From Gammaproteobacteria bacterium (GTDB lineage: Bacteria; Pseudomonadota; Gammaproteobacteria; DSM-16500): a DNA stretch of 14,960 bases. Of this stretch, positions 7,309-13,816 are shown in pieces. A program made the position numbers and the translations under genes. The stretch spans positions 1 to 14,960 of the forward strand of contig SCTP01000258.1 of NCBI GenBank assembly GCA_004322325.1. Reading direction: 5' to 3'. Under the pieces are notes generated by a model that was not told the DNA's origin, ran no database searches, and worked only from the letters and a program-made list of their open reading frames with translations. Position 1 is the stretch's first letter; the number at the start of each line of letters is the position of its first letter.

Positions 7309-8754
7309 TTATTTTGCTGCTTCTGCTGCTAATTTACTTCTTTGGCCGTTCTTGATCAAGCCTTCAACAGAAACTTTGTTTTTATACAAGTAACAAAAGA
7401 GTACCGGTGAAATCATGCCGACCATGCCGCCGATAAACATGAGCTCATAATGCAGGGTAGTGCCAACATCAATACCGGTCGGTGGGATAAAGCCAACGGC
7501 TAGTGTGATAGCGCATCCTACTAAACCTAGTAAACACACAAACCACATTCCTAGATTCTTACCAGGAATGGTAAAGGCTCGTGGTTGAGAGGCAAGTTTA
7601 TATTTCAAGATAATAGCGGCAACAAACATAAACACATACATCAGCATATACAGCTGCGTGCTCAACGCGGTTAAGAGCCAATAAGAACCGTTAACGCTAG
7701 GCATTAAGGCAAATGCCATACACACGATAGAAACGAGAATCGCTTGGACAATTAATAGGTTACTGGCCACCCCGTTTTGGTTCTGTTTCAGCAAGAAAGG
7801 AGGTAGATAACCACTTTCAGCTGCTTGCAGTAACCCTTTTGCTGGCGAAATAATCCAACTGACCATGCTGCCTAAGCTGCCAATGAGAATCATGGCCGTG
7901 ATCACCGGGATCAACCATGTCATGTGGTAGTGAGCAAAAAAGTTAGTGAAGGCTTGCATCACACCATCCACCAAATCAATTTGGTTTTGAGGTAAAACTA
8001 AGGCGATCGCAAGTGACCCCAAAATCATCGTGGTTAAAATCAGTAACACGGAAAAGTAAAGTGCTTTAGGAAAGGTTTGTTGAGGATTATTCACGGCCTT
8101 AATATGGACAGTGGCTAATTCTGTTCCTAAGAAAGCCGTCATAATGGCTGTGAGAGAAATCCAATTATCCATGTGACTCAATGAGGGCAGCATACTGCTG
8201 CTGGTAAAATGAATCTGCAAAGGCTGGCCCGATACGACCCACACGATCGCTAACGTGATAATGAGTGCCATTGGGATAATCATCCCCAGCGAGGTGCAGA
8301 CATTAACAAATTTAGCGGAGGTGTGAATGCCTTTTAAATTGAGGAAAGTCAGCGTCCAGAAGACTGACAAAATGACGGTGACTAAATAGGTTTTGCTTTG
8401 CGCTAAGGCGGGGTCAATAAAATACGTCGCGGTGCCGGCTAAAAAGGAAAGAATACTAGGGAACCATACCATGGTGTTAATCCACTGTAGCCATACGGCA
8501 AGTAGCGCTGCTTTTTCACCCAAGGCTAACTTAACCCACTCATAAATTCCGGCTTTATCATGGCGGAAAGAAGACAACTCAGCTGAGACCAGGGCAGCTG
8601 GAATAAGGAAAACGATGGCAGAAAAAGTAAAGAAGAAAATCAACGAACTACCAAAAAGTGCGGTAGCCGGTAAGTTTCTGATGCTATCAATGGCACTGGT
8701 GATAAGAAGCACCAGGGCAAAGGTGGTTAACCCCGTTTTTTTAGTCATCTGCAT
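7309..8754 (-). CDS. APC superfamily amino acid transporter, GadC-like (glutamate:GABA antiporter family)
   Basis: 481 residues with about twelve membrane helices. The GadC-like signature region AGIYEWVKLALGEK (about 67-80), followed by WLQWINTMVWFPSILSF, is conserved, and TAFLGTELATVH near 208-219 matches the unwound helix-6 region of the family. GadC exchanges external glutamate for internal GABA in acid resistance; relatives exchange other amino acids, so the substrate is not certain. The C-terminus ends soon after the last helix, so it lacks room for the long C-plug of E. coli GadC (511 residues). ATG at 8754 or 8748 could serve; AAGAGAA (8765-8771) is 10 bases before the first. It is transcribed divergently from a LysR-type gene, which probably controls it. 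The coiled-coil orphan follows 32 bases downstream. Confidence 0.88.
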   Translation of the reverse strand: MQMTKKTGLTTFALVLLITSAIDSIRNLPATALFGSSLIFFFTFSAIVFLIPAALVSAELSSFRHDKAGIYEWVKLALGEKAALLAVWLQWINTMVWFPSILSFLAGTATYFIDPALAQSKTYLVTVILSVFWTLTFLNLKGIHTSAKFVNVCTSLGMIIPMALIITLAIVWVVSGQPLQIHFTSSSMLPSLSHMDNWISLTAIMTAFLGTELATVHIKAVNNPQQTFPKALYFSVLLILTTMILGSLAIALVLPQNQIDLVDGVMQAFTNFFAHYHMTWLIPVITAMILIGSLGSMVSWIISPAKGLLQAAESGYLPPFLLKQNQNGVASNLLIVQAILVSIVCMAFALMPSVNGSYWLLTALSTQLYMLMYVFMFVAAIILKYKLASQPRAFTIPGKNLGMWFVCLLGLVGCAITLAVGFIPPTGIDVGTTLHYELMFIGGMVGMISPVLFCYLYKNKVSVEGLIKNGQRSKLAAEAAK

Positions 8755-8806
8755 GGATATGGTGTTCTCTTAATATCTCGTTAATAATAAAGATTTTTTA
8801 TATAGG

Positions 8807-8839
8807 TTGCAGTATAAGCATTTTTCAGCTATAAATAAA
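8807..8839. promoter_or_regulatory. Overlapping divergent promoters with LysR-type T-N11-A box
   Basis: Plus strand, toward the LysR gene: TTGCAG (8807-8812), 17 bases, TATAAA (8830-8835). Minus strand, toward the transporter: -10 TATACT (AGTATA at 8811-8816 on plus) with a weak -35 TTTATT (8834-8839). The -35 of one overlaps the -10 of the other. Across that overlap lies TGC-N7-GCA (8808-8820), which fits the T-N11-A half-dyad recognised by LysR-type regulators. Binding there would affect both promoters. These are sequence matches only. Confidence 0.5.
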
Positions 8840-8855
8840 ATGAAATAAATTCATT
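8839..8855. promoter_or_regulatory. Perfect dyad upstream of the LysR-type gene (candidate operator)
   Basis: AATGAA (8839-8844) and TTCATT (8850-8855) form a perfect six-base inverted repeat with a five-base spacer. The core also fits T-N11-A (T8841, A8853). It lies at the expected transcription start of the LysR-type gene, where autorepression would act. The DNA is AT-rich, so chance is possible. Confidence 0.4.
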
Positions 8856-8870
8856 AAGTGATCAAAATAA

Positions 8871-9734
8871 ATGAGTTTACTTAGCCCGCAGCTCGATGCT
8901 TTTATCGCTGTCGCGCAGCAGAAAACCGTGCATAGCGCCGCTATTTTGCTGCATGTCACGCAAACCGCTGTGACTCAGCGTATCCGTACCTTAGAAGCCA
9001 AACTGAAAACCAGCTTATTTATCCGTACCCGTCGTGGCATGGTGTTAAGCCCGGAAGGGGAGGCGCTTTTGCAATATTGCAACGCTGTTCGTGAGCTAGA
9101 AGGCGAAGCCCTGGCAAAAATCACAGGGGCAGCGGTCGATTCGACCATTCGCATGGCGATCACCGGGCCAACCAGCATCATGAGCTCACGTATTATCCCA
9201 CAGTGTTTGCCGATTATTAAGAAATTTCCTAACTTGCTGGTTAATTTCGACATTAATGACGTCGAAGACCGTGTTCGTTTACTGCGTTCGGGTGAATGCC
9301 AACTGGCGATTTTACAACAAGAAAATGTGATGCCAGAGATGGAATATAAAATCCTGCGGCCGGAGCGTTATGTACTGGTTTGTACCGCTGCGTGGAAAAA
9401 GCGTAAATTACGCGATATTATCCAATCCGAACGCATTATTGACTATGACGCTTCTGACCAAATGACGTTTCATTATTTAAAACATTTTGATTTATTTGAG
9501 CTAGCGAGGCATGACCGTCACTATGTTAACCGGACAGATGCTTTAGCGCTGATGCTCGTATCAGGCTGTGGGTACGGTGTGTTGACGGCAGAATATAGTA
9601 AACCTTATGTGGATCAGAATAAGTTGATTGTGCTAAATGCCGGTAAAATCTTCGAGAATATTCTCGCCCTGGCATGGTATCCGCGGCCCGAGCCGCCTAA
9701 GTATTTTGCTATGTTGGTTCAAACGATTAGTTAG
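8871..9734 (+). CDS. LysR-type transcriptional regulator, ArgP-like
   Basis: 287 residues. The N-terminal winged helix-turn-helix (about 4-62) shows the LysR pattern: AAILLHVTQTAVTQRIRTLEAKLKTSLF, then R-RGMVLSPEGEALL. The effector domain (about 90-285) includes EDRVRLLRSGECQLAIL, which resembles ArgP/LysG regulators that sense basic amino acids and control amino-acid exporters. The start is firm in one sense: an in-frame TAA (8868-8870) touches the ATG. The ribosome site is weak. It is divergent from the GadC-like transporter with overlapping promoters, the usual layout for a LysR regulator and its target. The effector molecule is not identifiable from sequence. The gene is visibly richer in G and C than the orphan genes to the right. 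Confidence 0.9.
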   Translation: MSLLSPQLDAFIAVAQQKTVHSAAILLHVTQTAVTQRIRTLEAKLKTSLFIRTRRGMVLSPEGEALLQYCNAVRELEGEALAKITGAAVDSTIRMAITGPTSIMSSRIIPQCLPIIKKFPNLLVNFDINDVEDRVRLLRSGECQLAILQQENVMPEMEYKILRPERYVLVCTAAWKKRKLRDIIQSERIIDYDASDQMTFHYLKHFDLFELARHDRHYVNRTDALALMLVSGCGYGVLTAEYSKPYVDQNKLIVLNAGKIFENILALAWYPRPEPPKYFAMLVQTIS

Positions 9735-9742
9735 GATATAAT
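9714..9742 (+). promoter_or_regulatory. Strong promoter giving a near-leaderless GtrB-like mRNA
   Basis: TTGGTT (9714-9719), a 17-base spacer and a perfect TATAAT (9737-9742) lie across the end of the LysR-type gene. Transcription would start near G9748 to A9752, that is, zero to four bases before the ATG at 9752. No ribosome site at normal spacing exists for that ATG. Confidence 0.6.
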
Positions 9743-9751
9743 GGCCCGCCT

Positions 9752-10720
9752 ATGCTGCTAGAACAACGCCAAACGGCTGTAGACAATAAAACAGTGTTTA
9801 TCTCTTGCATCGTTCCTGTTTTTAACGAGGAAGCGGTTGTCGCTTCTTTTGTAGAAACATTACAAACGAGGCTGCGTACATTAACCAGCCGCTTTGAAAT
9901 TATTCTGGTGGATGATGGCAGTCGTGATCATACCGTGCAGCGTATTCTGCAACTACCCAAATCTTCGCATATCAAACTCCTCGGGCTGTCCCGTAATTTC
10001 GGCAAAGAAGTGGCGTTGACAGCAGGGTTAGAGCATTGCTCAGGGGATGTTGCTATTTTAATGGATGCTGATTTTCAACATCCACTAGACACCTTGCCCG
10101 TATTTTTAAGCCGTTGGGCAGAAGGTTACGACATGGTGTATGGGCTGCGACAAGATCGCGAATCAGAGTCTTATCTCAAACGTAATTTTGCGCGCTTGTT
10201 TTATTGGTTAATGCAAAAAATGACGAAGATTGATATTCCCAATAATGCCGGTGATTTTCGCTTATTAGATCGCAAAATTGTCGAAGCGCTGCAACAGTTT
10301 CCTGAGCGGACGCGATTCATGAAAGGCTTATATGCTTGGGTCGGATTTAAAAAAATCGGCGTTCCCTTTGAAGTAAAAGATCGCGCGGCAGGCAAAAGTT
10401 CGTGGCGATTTAGCAAGTTAACGGAATTAGCCATTACCGGCATTACCTCATTTTCGGATATTCCCTTGCGCGTATGGGGGGTGGTTGGCTTTGTGATTTC
10501 ACTCATTGCCTTAATCTATGCCATTTACATTGTTACCATCACGCTGATTTATGGTGCCGATTTGCCAGGCTTTCCTACGTTGGTTGTTGCGATTATGTTT
10601 TTAGGGGGTATTCAACTATTATCGGTTGGTATTTTAGGTGAATACATTGCGCGCATTTTCACTGAAGTGAAACAACGTCCTAAATATCTGCTTCAATGCA
10701 AAGAAGGGTTCGATGAATAA
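9752..10720 (+). CDS. GtrB-like family 2 glycosyltransferase (polyprenyl-phosphate sugar transferase)
   Basis: 322 residues. The GT-A domain has IVPVFNEE (20-27), DDGS (54-57) and the metal/nucleotide-binding D105-A-D107 in MDADFQHP, followed by GDFRLLDRK and KGLYAWVGF. Two C-terminal membrane helices (about 230-258 and 268-292) anchor it. This is the DPM1/GtrB/ArnC type, which transfers a sugar from a nucleotide donor to undecaprenyl phosphate on the cytoplasmic face. The next gene, overlapping by eight bases, encodes the GtrA partner. The donor sugar cannot be told. The ATG at 9752 is the only plausible start before the domain; the ATG at 9741 is out of frame and ends after six codons. TAGGA at 9732-9736 is too far (15 bases) to be a good ribosome site, so the start is probably used on a leaderless transcript. 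Confidence 0.93.
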   Translation: MLLEQRQTAVDNKTVFISCIVPVFNEEAVVASFVETLQTRLRTLTSRFEIILVDDGSRDHTVQRILQLPKSSHIKLLGLSRNFGKEVALTAGLEHCSGDVAILMDADFQHPLDTLPVFLSRWAEGYDMVYGLRQDRESESYLKRNFARLFYWLMQKMTKIDIPNNAGDFRLLDRKIVEALQQFPERTRFMKGLYAWVGFKKIGVPFEVKDRAAGKSSWRFSKLTELAITGITSFSDIPLRVWGVVGFVISLIALIYAIYIVTITLIYGADLPGFPTLVVAIMFLGGIQLLSVGILGEYIARIFTEVKQRPKYLLQCKEGFDE

Positions 10721-11099
10721 CATGGTGAGGCAGCTTTTTCGGTTCGGGATAGTGGGTGCAACGGCAGCCGTCCTTCACATGAGTGTGGTCGTGTTGTTAG
10801 TGCAAACACAAGGGCTTGCGCCCTTAGTGGCGAATATAGCTGGGTTTATCGTGGCCTTCCAGCTTAGCTATTGGGGTCATCGTTTATGGACTTTCTCCGA
10901 TACCCACGTTTTGCACCGTACTGCTTTACCCCGGTTACTTATCGTTCAGCTGATTAATTTTGCGGCAAATGAAGCCTTATTTTATTTTTTTCTAATGCTG
11001 CATTTGCCGTATCTGATTGCCTTATTGCTTGTTCTGATGATCCTGCCCATTTTTACTTTTTTTAGCTCTAAGAAGTGGGTCTTTGGCCCTTCTTATTAA
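10713..11099 (+). CDS. GtrA family membrane protein (candidate lipid-linked sugar flippase)
   Basis: 128 residues with four membrane helices, the usual GtrA size. Family marks are LFRFGIVGATAAVLHM near the N-terminus, a WTF motif (HRLWTFSD) in the middle, and SSKKWVF at the C-terminus. GtrA proteins are thought to move undecaprenyl-phosphate sugars made by GtrB to the periplasm. The start overlaps the GtrB-like gene by eight bases (ATG at 10713 inside GATGAATAA), with AGAAGG at 10702-10707 as ribosome site; the ATG at 10722 is an in-frame alternative. Its stop codon interlocks with the stop of the convergent orphan gene over a shared TTAA (11096-11099). Confidence 0.92.
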   Translation: MNNMVRQLFRFGIVGATAAVLHMSVVVLLVQTQGLAPLVANIAGFIVAFQLSYWGHRLWTFSDTHVLHRTALPRLLIVQLINFAANEALFYFFLMLHLPYLIALLLVLMILPIFTFFSSKKWVFGPSY

Positions 11100-12442
11100 T
11101 TTAAAAGATTCGCTATTTTCATCTTTTCTTGCGCTTGAGGTTCGCTATTGGCAGTTTGAGAAGCGTTATTAAAAATAGCAAAAGATGAAGTTGAGATCGT
11201 CCTATTACTTAGCTCTTCTGCTTTTCTTTTCTTACGTTTTTGGTAATAATCTTGGCTGTATTTTTTTATTTTATCCTTATTCTTCTTGCGGTATGTTTGT
11301 TTACAGATTTTGTTGCGGGCTTTTCTCTGCTCCGGATGAGCTTTATCGTAGTTTTTGGCATACTCTTTTTTTGCTTCTTTATTCTTTTCGTAGAAAGCTT
11401 TACTGTTGGCTTTAACTTTTTCCTTACGAGCTTGGTAGATGGCTTGGCCGTTCGGTTCCGTTATAGCCCGTTGCTGGCAGATATATTCATGTTTACGGGT
11501 GTACCAATTTCCTAGCGTAATCACTTCAGGGCCTGGCTTACCATCAGAACCAAAAAGGAATTGTTTTTTCCCTACCAGTTTCGTCTGACGAGAGTCATTA
11601 GCAGAGAGAAACTTTGGAGATATTTTTTCATTTATTTGAAATTTAATAGCTTCAAAGTCAACAGCAAATACTAATTGGCGGAGATATTGACGCTGTAAAT
11701 AAGTTTTCAACGAAATGACTTCATCAAGGTTTTCGGTATATTCTTTTGCATTCATGGGGATGAGAAGTGTATCTCTAGGGACAGCTTGGCCGTTTTCAAG
11801 CACTTTAGTGATAGTCTCAAATGCTTTTTTTCTAATAATCTTGTAATTCCCCTCAGTAAAAGTGTTTTTATTCTTTTTCTTGAATAGGGGATATAAAGCT
11901 TCATCCACTATTTCGCCATTATGTGAATAAACCCAGATATCGTTTTTTAACTCTTCCCATGGTTCGGTTGCTGAAGTTGTAGTTTCTGGAGGTAATATCT
12001 CATTTCCATATTCATTTCCATATTCATTTATATACCATTCGATAGCATCCTCTAGCGTCGTATCCAATGAAGGTTCTAATTGAAAGCAGTATAAGTAAAT
12101 AAGGTCATTGAGAAAATTCTCATCCTTCACGTGGCTGGGATCAATGGAAATGATGGTGGTGTAGTCATCTAGATTTAGGGCTTGTTTGATTTCCTCGATA
12201 TATTGAAAGTTAGCGTCTGCAGGAGTAACAATAATATCTTTAATATCATCTGTGTCGATGATTTTACTTAAAGACTGTTTAATGACATCTTGTGTGAGAT
12301 TAAGATGAGGCGGAGAAGTAATAGCAATGTGATGGTTTGAGAGTAGCAGATTTTTAAACGTACTTTTCCATGCTTCCGCTGGATGAGTGAGCAGAGCAGA
12401 GGGAGTGACAATACTCTCAATATCGAAAATAAATAAAGACAT
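11096..12442 (-). CDS. Orphan modular protein A: degenerate HAD-like N-domain, duplicated module, Lys/Tyr-rich repeats
   Basis: 448 residues, no known family recognised, no signal peptide or membrane helix. Residues 1-130 (LFIFDIES, then WKSTFKNLLL and IAITS) look like a HAD fold with the second catalytic Asp of DxD replaced by Glu. IISIDPS near 97-103 sits where motif IV (DD) would be. Residues 166-254 and 257-320 are two copies of one module, ending EVISLKTY and EVITLGNWYT. Residues 334-408 are Lys/Tyr/Asn-rich repeats (YEKNKEAKKEY, YRKKNKDKIKKY) like spacers in homing-endonuclease and giant-virus proteins. They end in KRKKRK (402-407), like a nuclear localisation signal. A Ser/Gln/Asn-rich tail ends in IANLLN. 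The N-domain and the second module are shared with the neighbouring gene upstream on this strand, 44 bases away. A nuclear-targeted type IV effector is a fair guess; a DNA-binding protein is an alternative. Confidence 0.75.
   Translation of the reverse strand: MSLFIFDIESIVTPSALLTHPAEAWKSTFKNLLLSNHHIAITSPPHLNLTQDVIKQSLSKIIDTDDIKDIIVTPADANFQYIEEIKQALNLDDYTTIISIDPSHVKDENFLNDLIYLYCFQLEPSLDTTLEDAIEWYINEYGNEYGNEILPPETTTSATEPWEELKNDIWVYSHNGEIVDEALYPLFKKKNKNTFTEGNYKIIRKKAFETITKVLENGQAVPRDTLLIPMNAKEYTENLDEVISLKTYLQRQYLRQLVFAVDFEAIKFQINEKISPKFLSANDSRQTKLVGKKQFLFGSDGKPGPEVITLGNWYTRKHEYICQQRAITEPNGQAIYQARKEKVKANSKAFYEKNKEAKKEYAKNYDKAHPEQRKARNKICKQTYRKKNKDKIKKYSQDYYQKRKKRKAEELSNRTISTSSFAIFNNASQTANSEPQAQEKMKIANLLN
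12001..12029 (-). repeat. 12-base tandem repeat, about 2.4 copies
   Basis: The unit CATTTCCATATT occurs at 12001-12012 and 12013-12024, and a third copy begins at 12025. It encodes EYGN twice (residues 140-147) in the linker between the N-domain and the first module of orphan A. The copies are identical, suggesting recent slippage that keeps the frame. Confidence 0.85.
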
Positions 12443-12486
12443 GGTAAATTTTTACTCTTATGGTGATAAATTGTTAATTATTTTTT

Positions 12487-13722
12487 TTATGGATGCCTGT
12501 AACTGGGTCTTTGCTCGCCTATAAGCTTCTCACATCTTGCAAAATGTGTTTTATAACATGCTCGCATCTTCTGATTGGTTGCACACAAGTCGCTACTAAA
12601 TTTTTCGAAATATTGATGGACTCTTATCTTATTCTTCAACTGCTCCTTTCTAGCCCAATCAAGTTGTGGGTTGAGACTAAGTTCTTGGTGAGCTAGTTGA
12701 ATTTGCTGCTGGTGGTGAGGTATGAGTGGCTTAATCACCGCTTCAACCTTTTCTATTTCCTTTAATGCCTGGTGCCAAAGGTGTAGTTTGTGCACCGTTT
12801 CTTGCAAATGAGCCTCATTATTAGAGTTATCTAACTCCAATGCTATTTTGCGTGTGGTGATGAGGTGATCTGTCATCACTTTCCAAGGATGGAACGGCTG
12901 CTTACTGTTAATTTGCGACATATCAATGGCGTCTGCTTTTCTTTTTCTGCTATTTGAGTTGCTTGTTTCTTGGGAAGCGACGGGTGCAAAAAAACTTGGT
13001 CGTCCTCCTCTCGATCCTTTTTTAGCGGCTGCTAAATAACTTTCATGCTGGGTTATCCAATCAGTAAGAGTAATCACACCTCTTACTTGACCATCATCAG
13101 GCTTAATGGCAATTTTTTTACCGTTGCTTAAAGTCAAGATCTCATCAGTAGAGCGAACGGGCTCTGGTGCTAGTGCTAGTTCTTCTACAGACCCTCTCTT
13201 GTAATCTTCAAAGTGGACAGCATATACCAGTAGATCATTTTTACGTGTGTTTGCTACAGGATGAGATGGGAGGTCTTCTGCCTCCTGAACATTAATTGGT
13301 CTATTATTATTATTGTTATTATTATTGTTATTATTATTTTCCTCACTAACTTCATTAACAAGCCAACTGATATTCTCAAGCTGTTGATTTTGTTGAAAAC
13401 AATGAGCAGAAATGAAGTTATTTAAATCTTCCTCATTCTGGAATTGATTAACAAAAGGGGGTTCATCAAGATTCAGTGCTTGGGGGAGTTCATTGAGATA
13501 GTCACTATTTATATCAACAACAAAAATAGCTTGGTCTTCCATTTTAATCACTTCACTTAAATGTTCTTTGACTGAATCAGAAGAATGGATAAGTGGTTGA
13601 AAAGTAACAGCAACGTAATGGCCTAAAAGTAGGAGATTTTCAAACGCACTTTTCCAGGATTTCTTAAAAGTATCTGTATCAGCCTGCTGGATGTTTTCAA
13701 AATCGAAAATATATAAAGCCAT
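12487..13722 (-). CDS. Orphan modular protein B, paralogue of A: HAD-like N-domain, poly-Asn linker, single module, helical C-terminus
   Basis: 411 residues, no known family recognised. Residues 1-125 align with orphan A: MALYIFDFENI against MSLFIFDIESI, WKSAFENLLL against WKSTFKNLLL, and QALNLD in both. The HAD nucleophile motif again has Glu in place of the second Asp. A run of 12 Asn (129-140) follows. Residues 161-230 carry one module: LVYAVHFEDYK against LVFAVDFEAIK, then GKK, DG and GVITLTDWIT. RKRK (259-262) before ADAID resembles a nuclear localisation signal. Residues 278-411 are mainly helical and unlike the C-terminus of A. AGAAGAG lies about eight bases before the ATG. It is the first gene of the pair, probably co-transcribed with A 44 bases downstream. 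The TAA is followed by a run of eight A on the coding strand but no GC hairpin. Function unknown; effector status is inference. Confidence 0.75.
   Translation of the reverse strand: MALYIFDFENIQQADTDTFKKSWKSAFENLLLLGHYVAVTFQPLIHSSDSVKEHLSEVIKMEDQAIFVVDINSDYLNELPQALNLDEPPFVNQFQNEEDLNNFISAHCFQQNQQLENISWLVNEVSEENNNNNNNNNNNNRPINVQEAEDLPSHPVANTRKNDLLVYAVHFEDYKRGSVEELALAPEPVRSTDEILTLSNGKKIAIKPDDGQVRGVITLTDWITQHESYLAAAKKGSRGGRPSFFAPVASQETSNSNSRKRKADAIDMSQINSKQPFHPWKVMTDHLITTRKIALELDNSNNEAHLQETVHKLHLWHQALKEIEKVEAVIKPLIPHHQQQIQLAHQELSLNPQLDWARKEQLKNKIRVHQYFEKFSSDLCATNQKMRACYKTHFARCEKLIGEQRPSYRHP
13303..13338 (-). repeat. Trinucleotide repeat encoding 12 asparagines
   Basis: Twelve codons, all AAT except two AAC, in the order three AAT, AAC, three AAT, AAC, four AAT (coding strand). 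The AAC codons recur every four codons, suggesting growth by duplication of a 12-base unit. Length changes by whole codons would alter the linker without breaking the frame. Confidence 0.95.
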
Positions 13723-13746
13723 AACCTAGTCTCTTCTTTTGTTAAC

Positions 13747-13772
13747 GTATAAATAAAGTTCGTTATTTATAC
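13747..13772. promoter_or_regulatory. Perfect 10-base inverted repeat upstream of orphan B (candidate operator)
   Basis: GTATAAATAA (13747-13756) and TTATTTATAC (13763-13772) are exact inverted repeats around the loop AGTTCG. GTTAA (13741-13745) and TTAAC (13777-13781) extend the symmetry imperfectly. It lies 25-50 bases before the start of orphan B in the 94-base gap from the ArnT-like gene. A -10-like TATAAA on the minus strand (13766-13771) lies inside one arm, so a bound dimer would block it. There is no GC-rich stem with a T run, so a terminator is unlikely. Confidence 0.55.
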
Positions 13773-13816
13773 ACTTTTAACATTAAGGTAAAATTAATGA
13801 TCAATTAAAAGAGGCT

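Noticed and set aside
8975..9253. 92-codon minus-strand frame opposite the LysR-type gene
   Set aside because: It lies wholly antisense to the helix-turn-helix region and has no promoter, ribosome site or recognisable product.
9741..9761. ATG at 9741 as start of the GtrB-like gene
   Set aside because: It is out of frame and stops after six codons; it also overlaps the -10 hexamer.
11185..11515. Hydrophobic plus-strand frames of 76 and 91 codons opposite orphan A
   Set aside because: Their Phe/Leu-rich sequence is the complement of Lys-rich codons in the Lys/Tyr repeat domain, so the apparent membrane character is an artefact.
12481..12488. Run of eight T as a terminator between the orphan genes
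   Set aside because: It reads as A on the coding strand and has no GC-rich stem before it.
13303..13338. Trinucleotide tract as a phase-variation switch
   Set aside because: The unit is three bases, so slippage would change only the number of Asn and not switch the frame.
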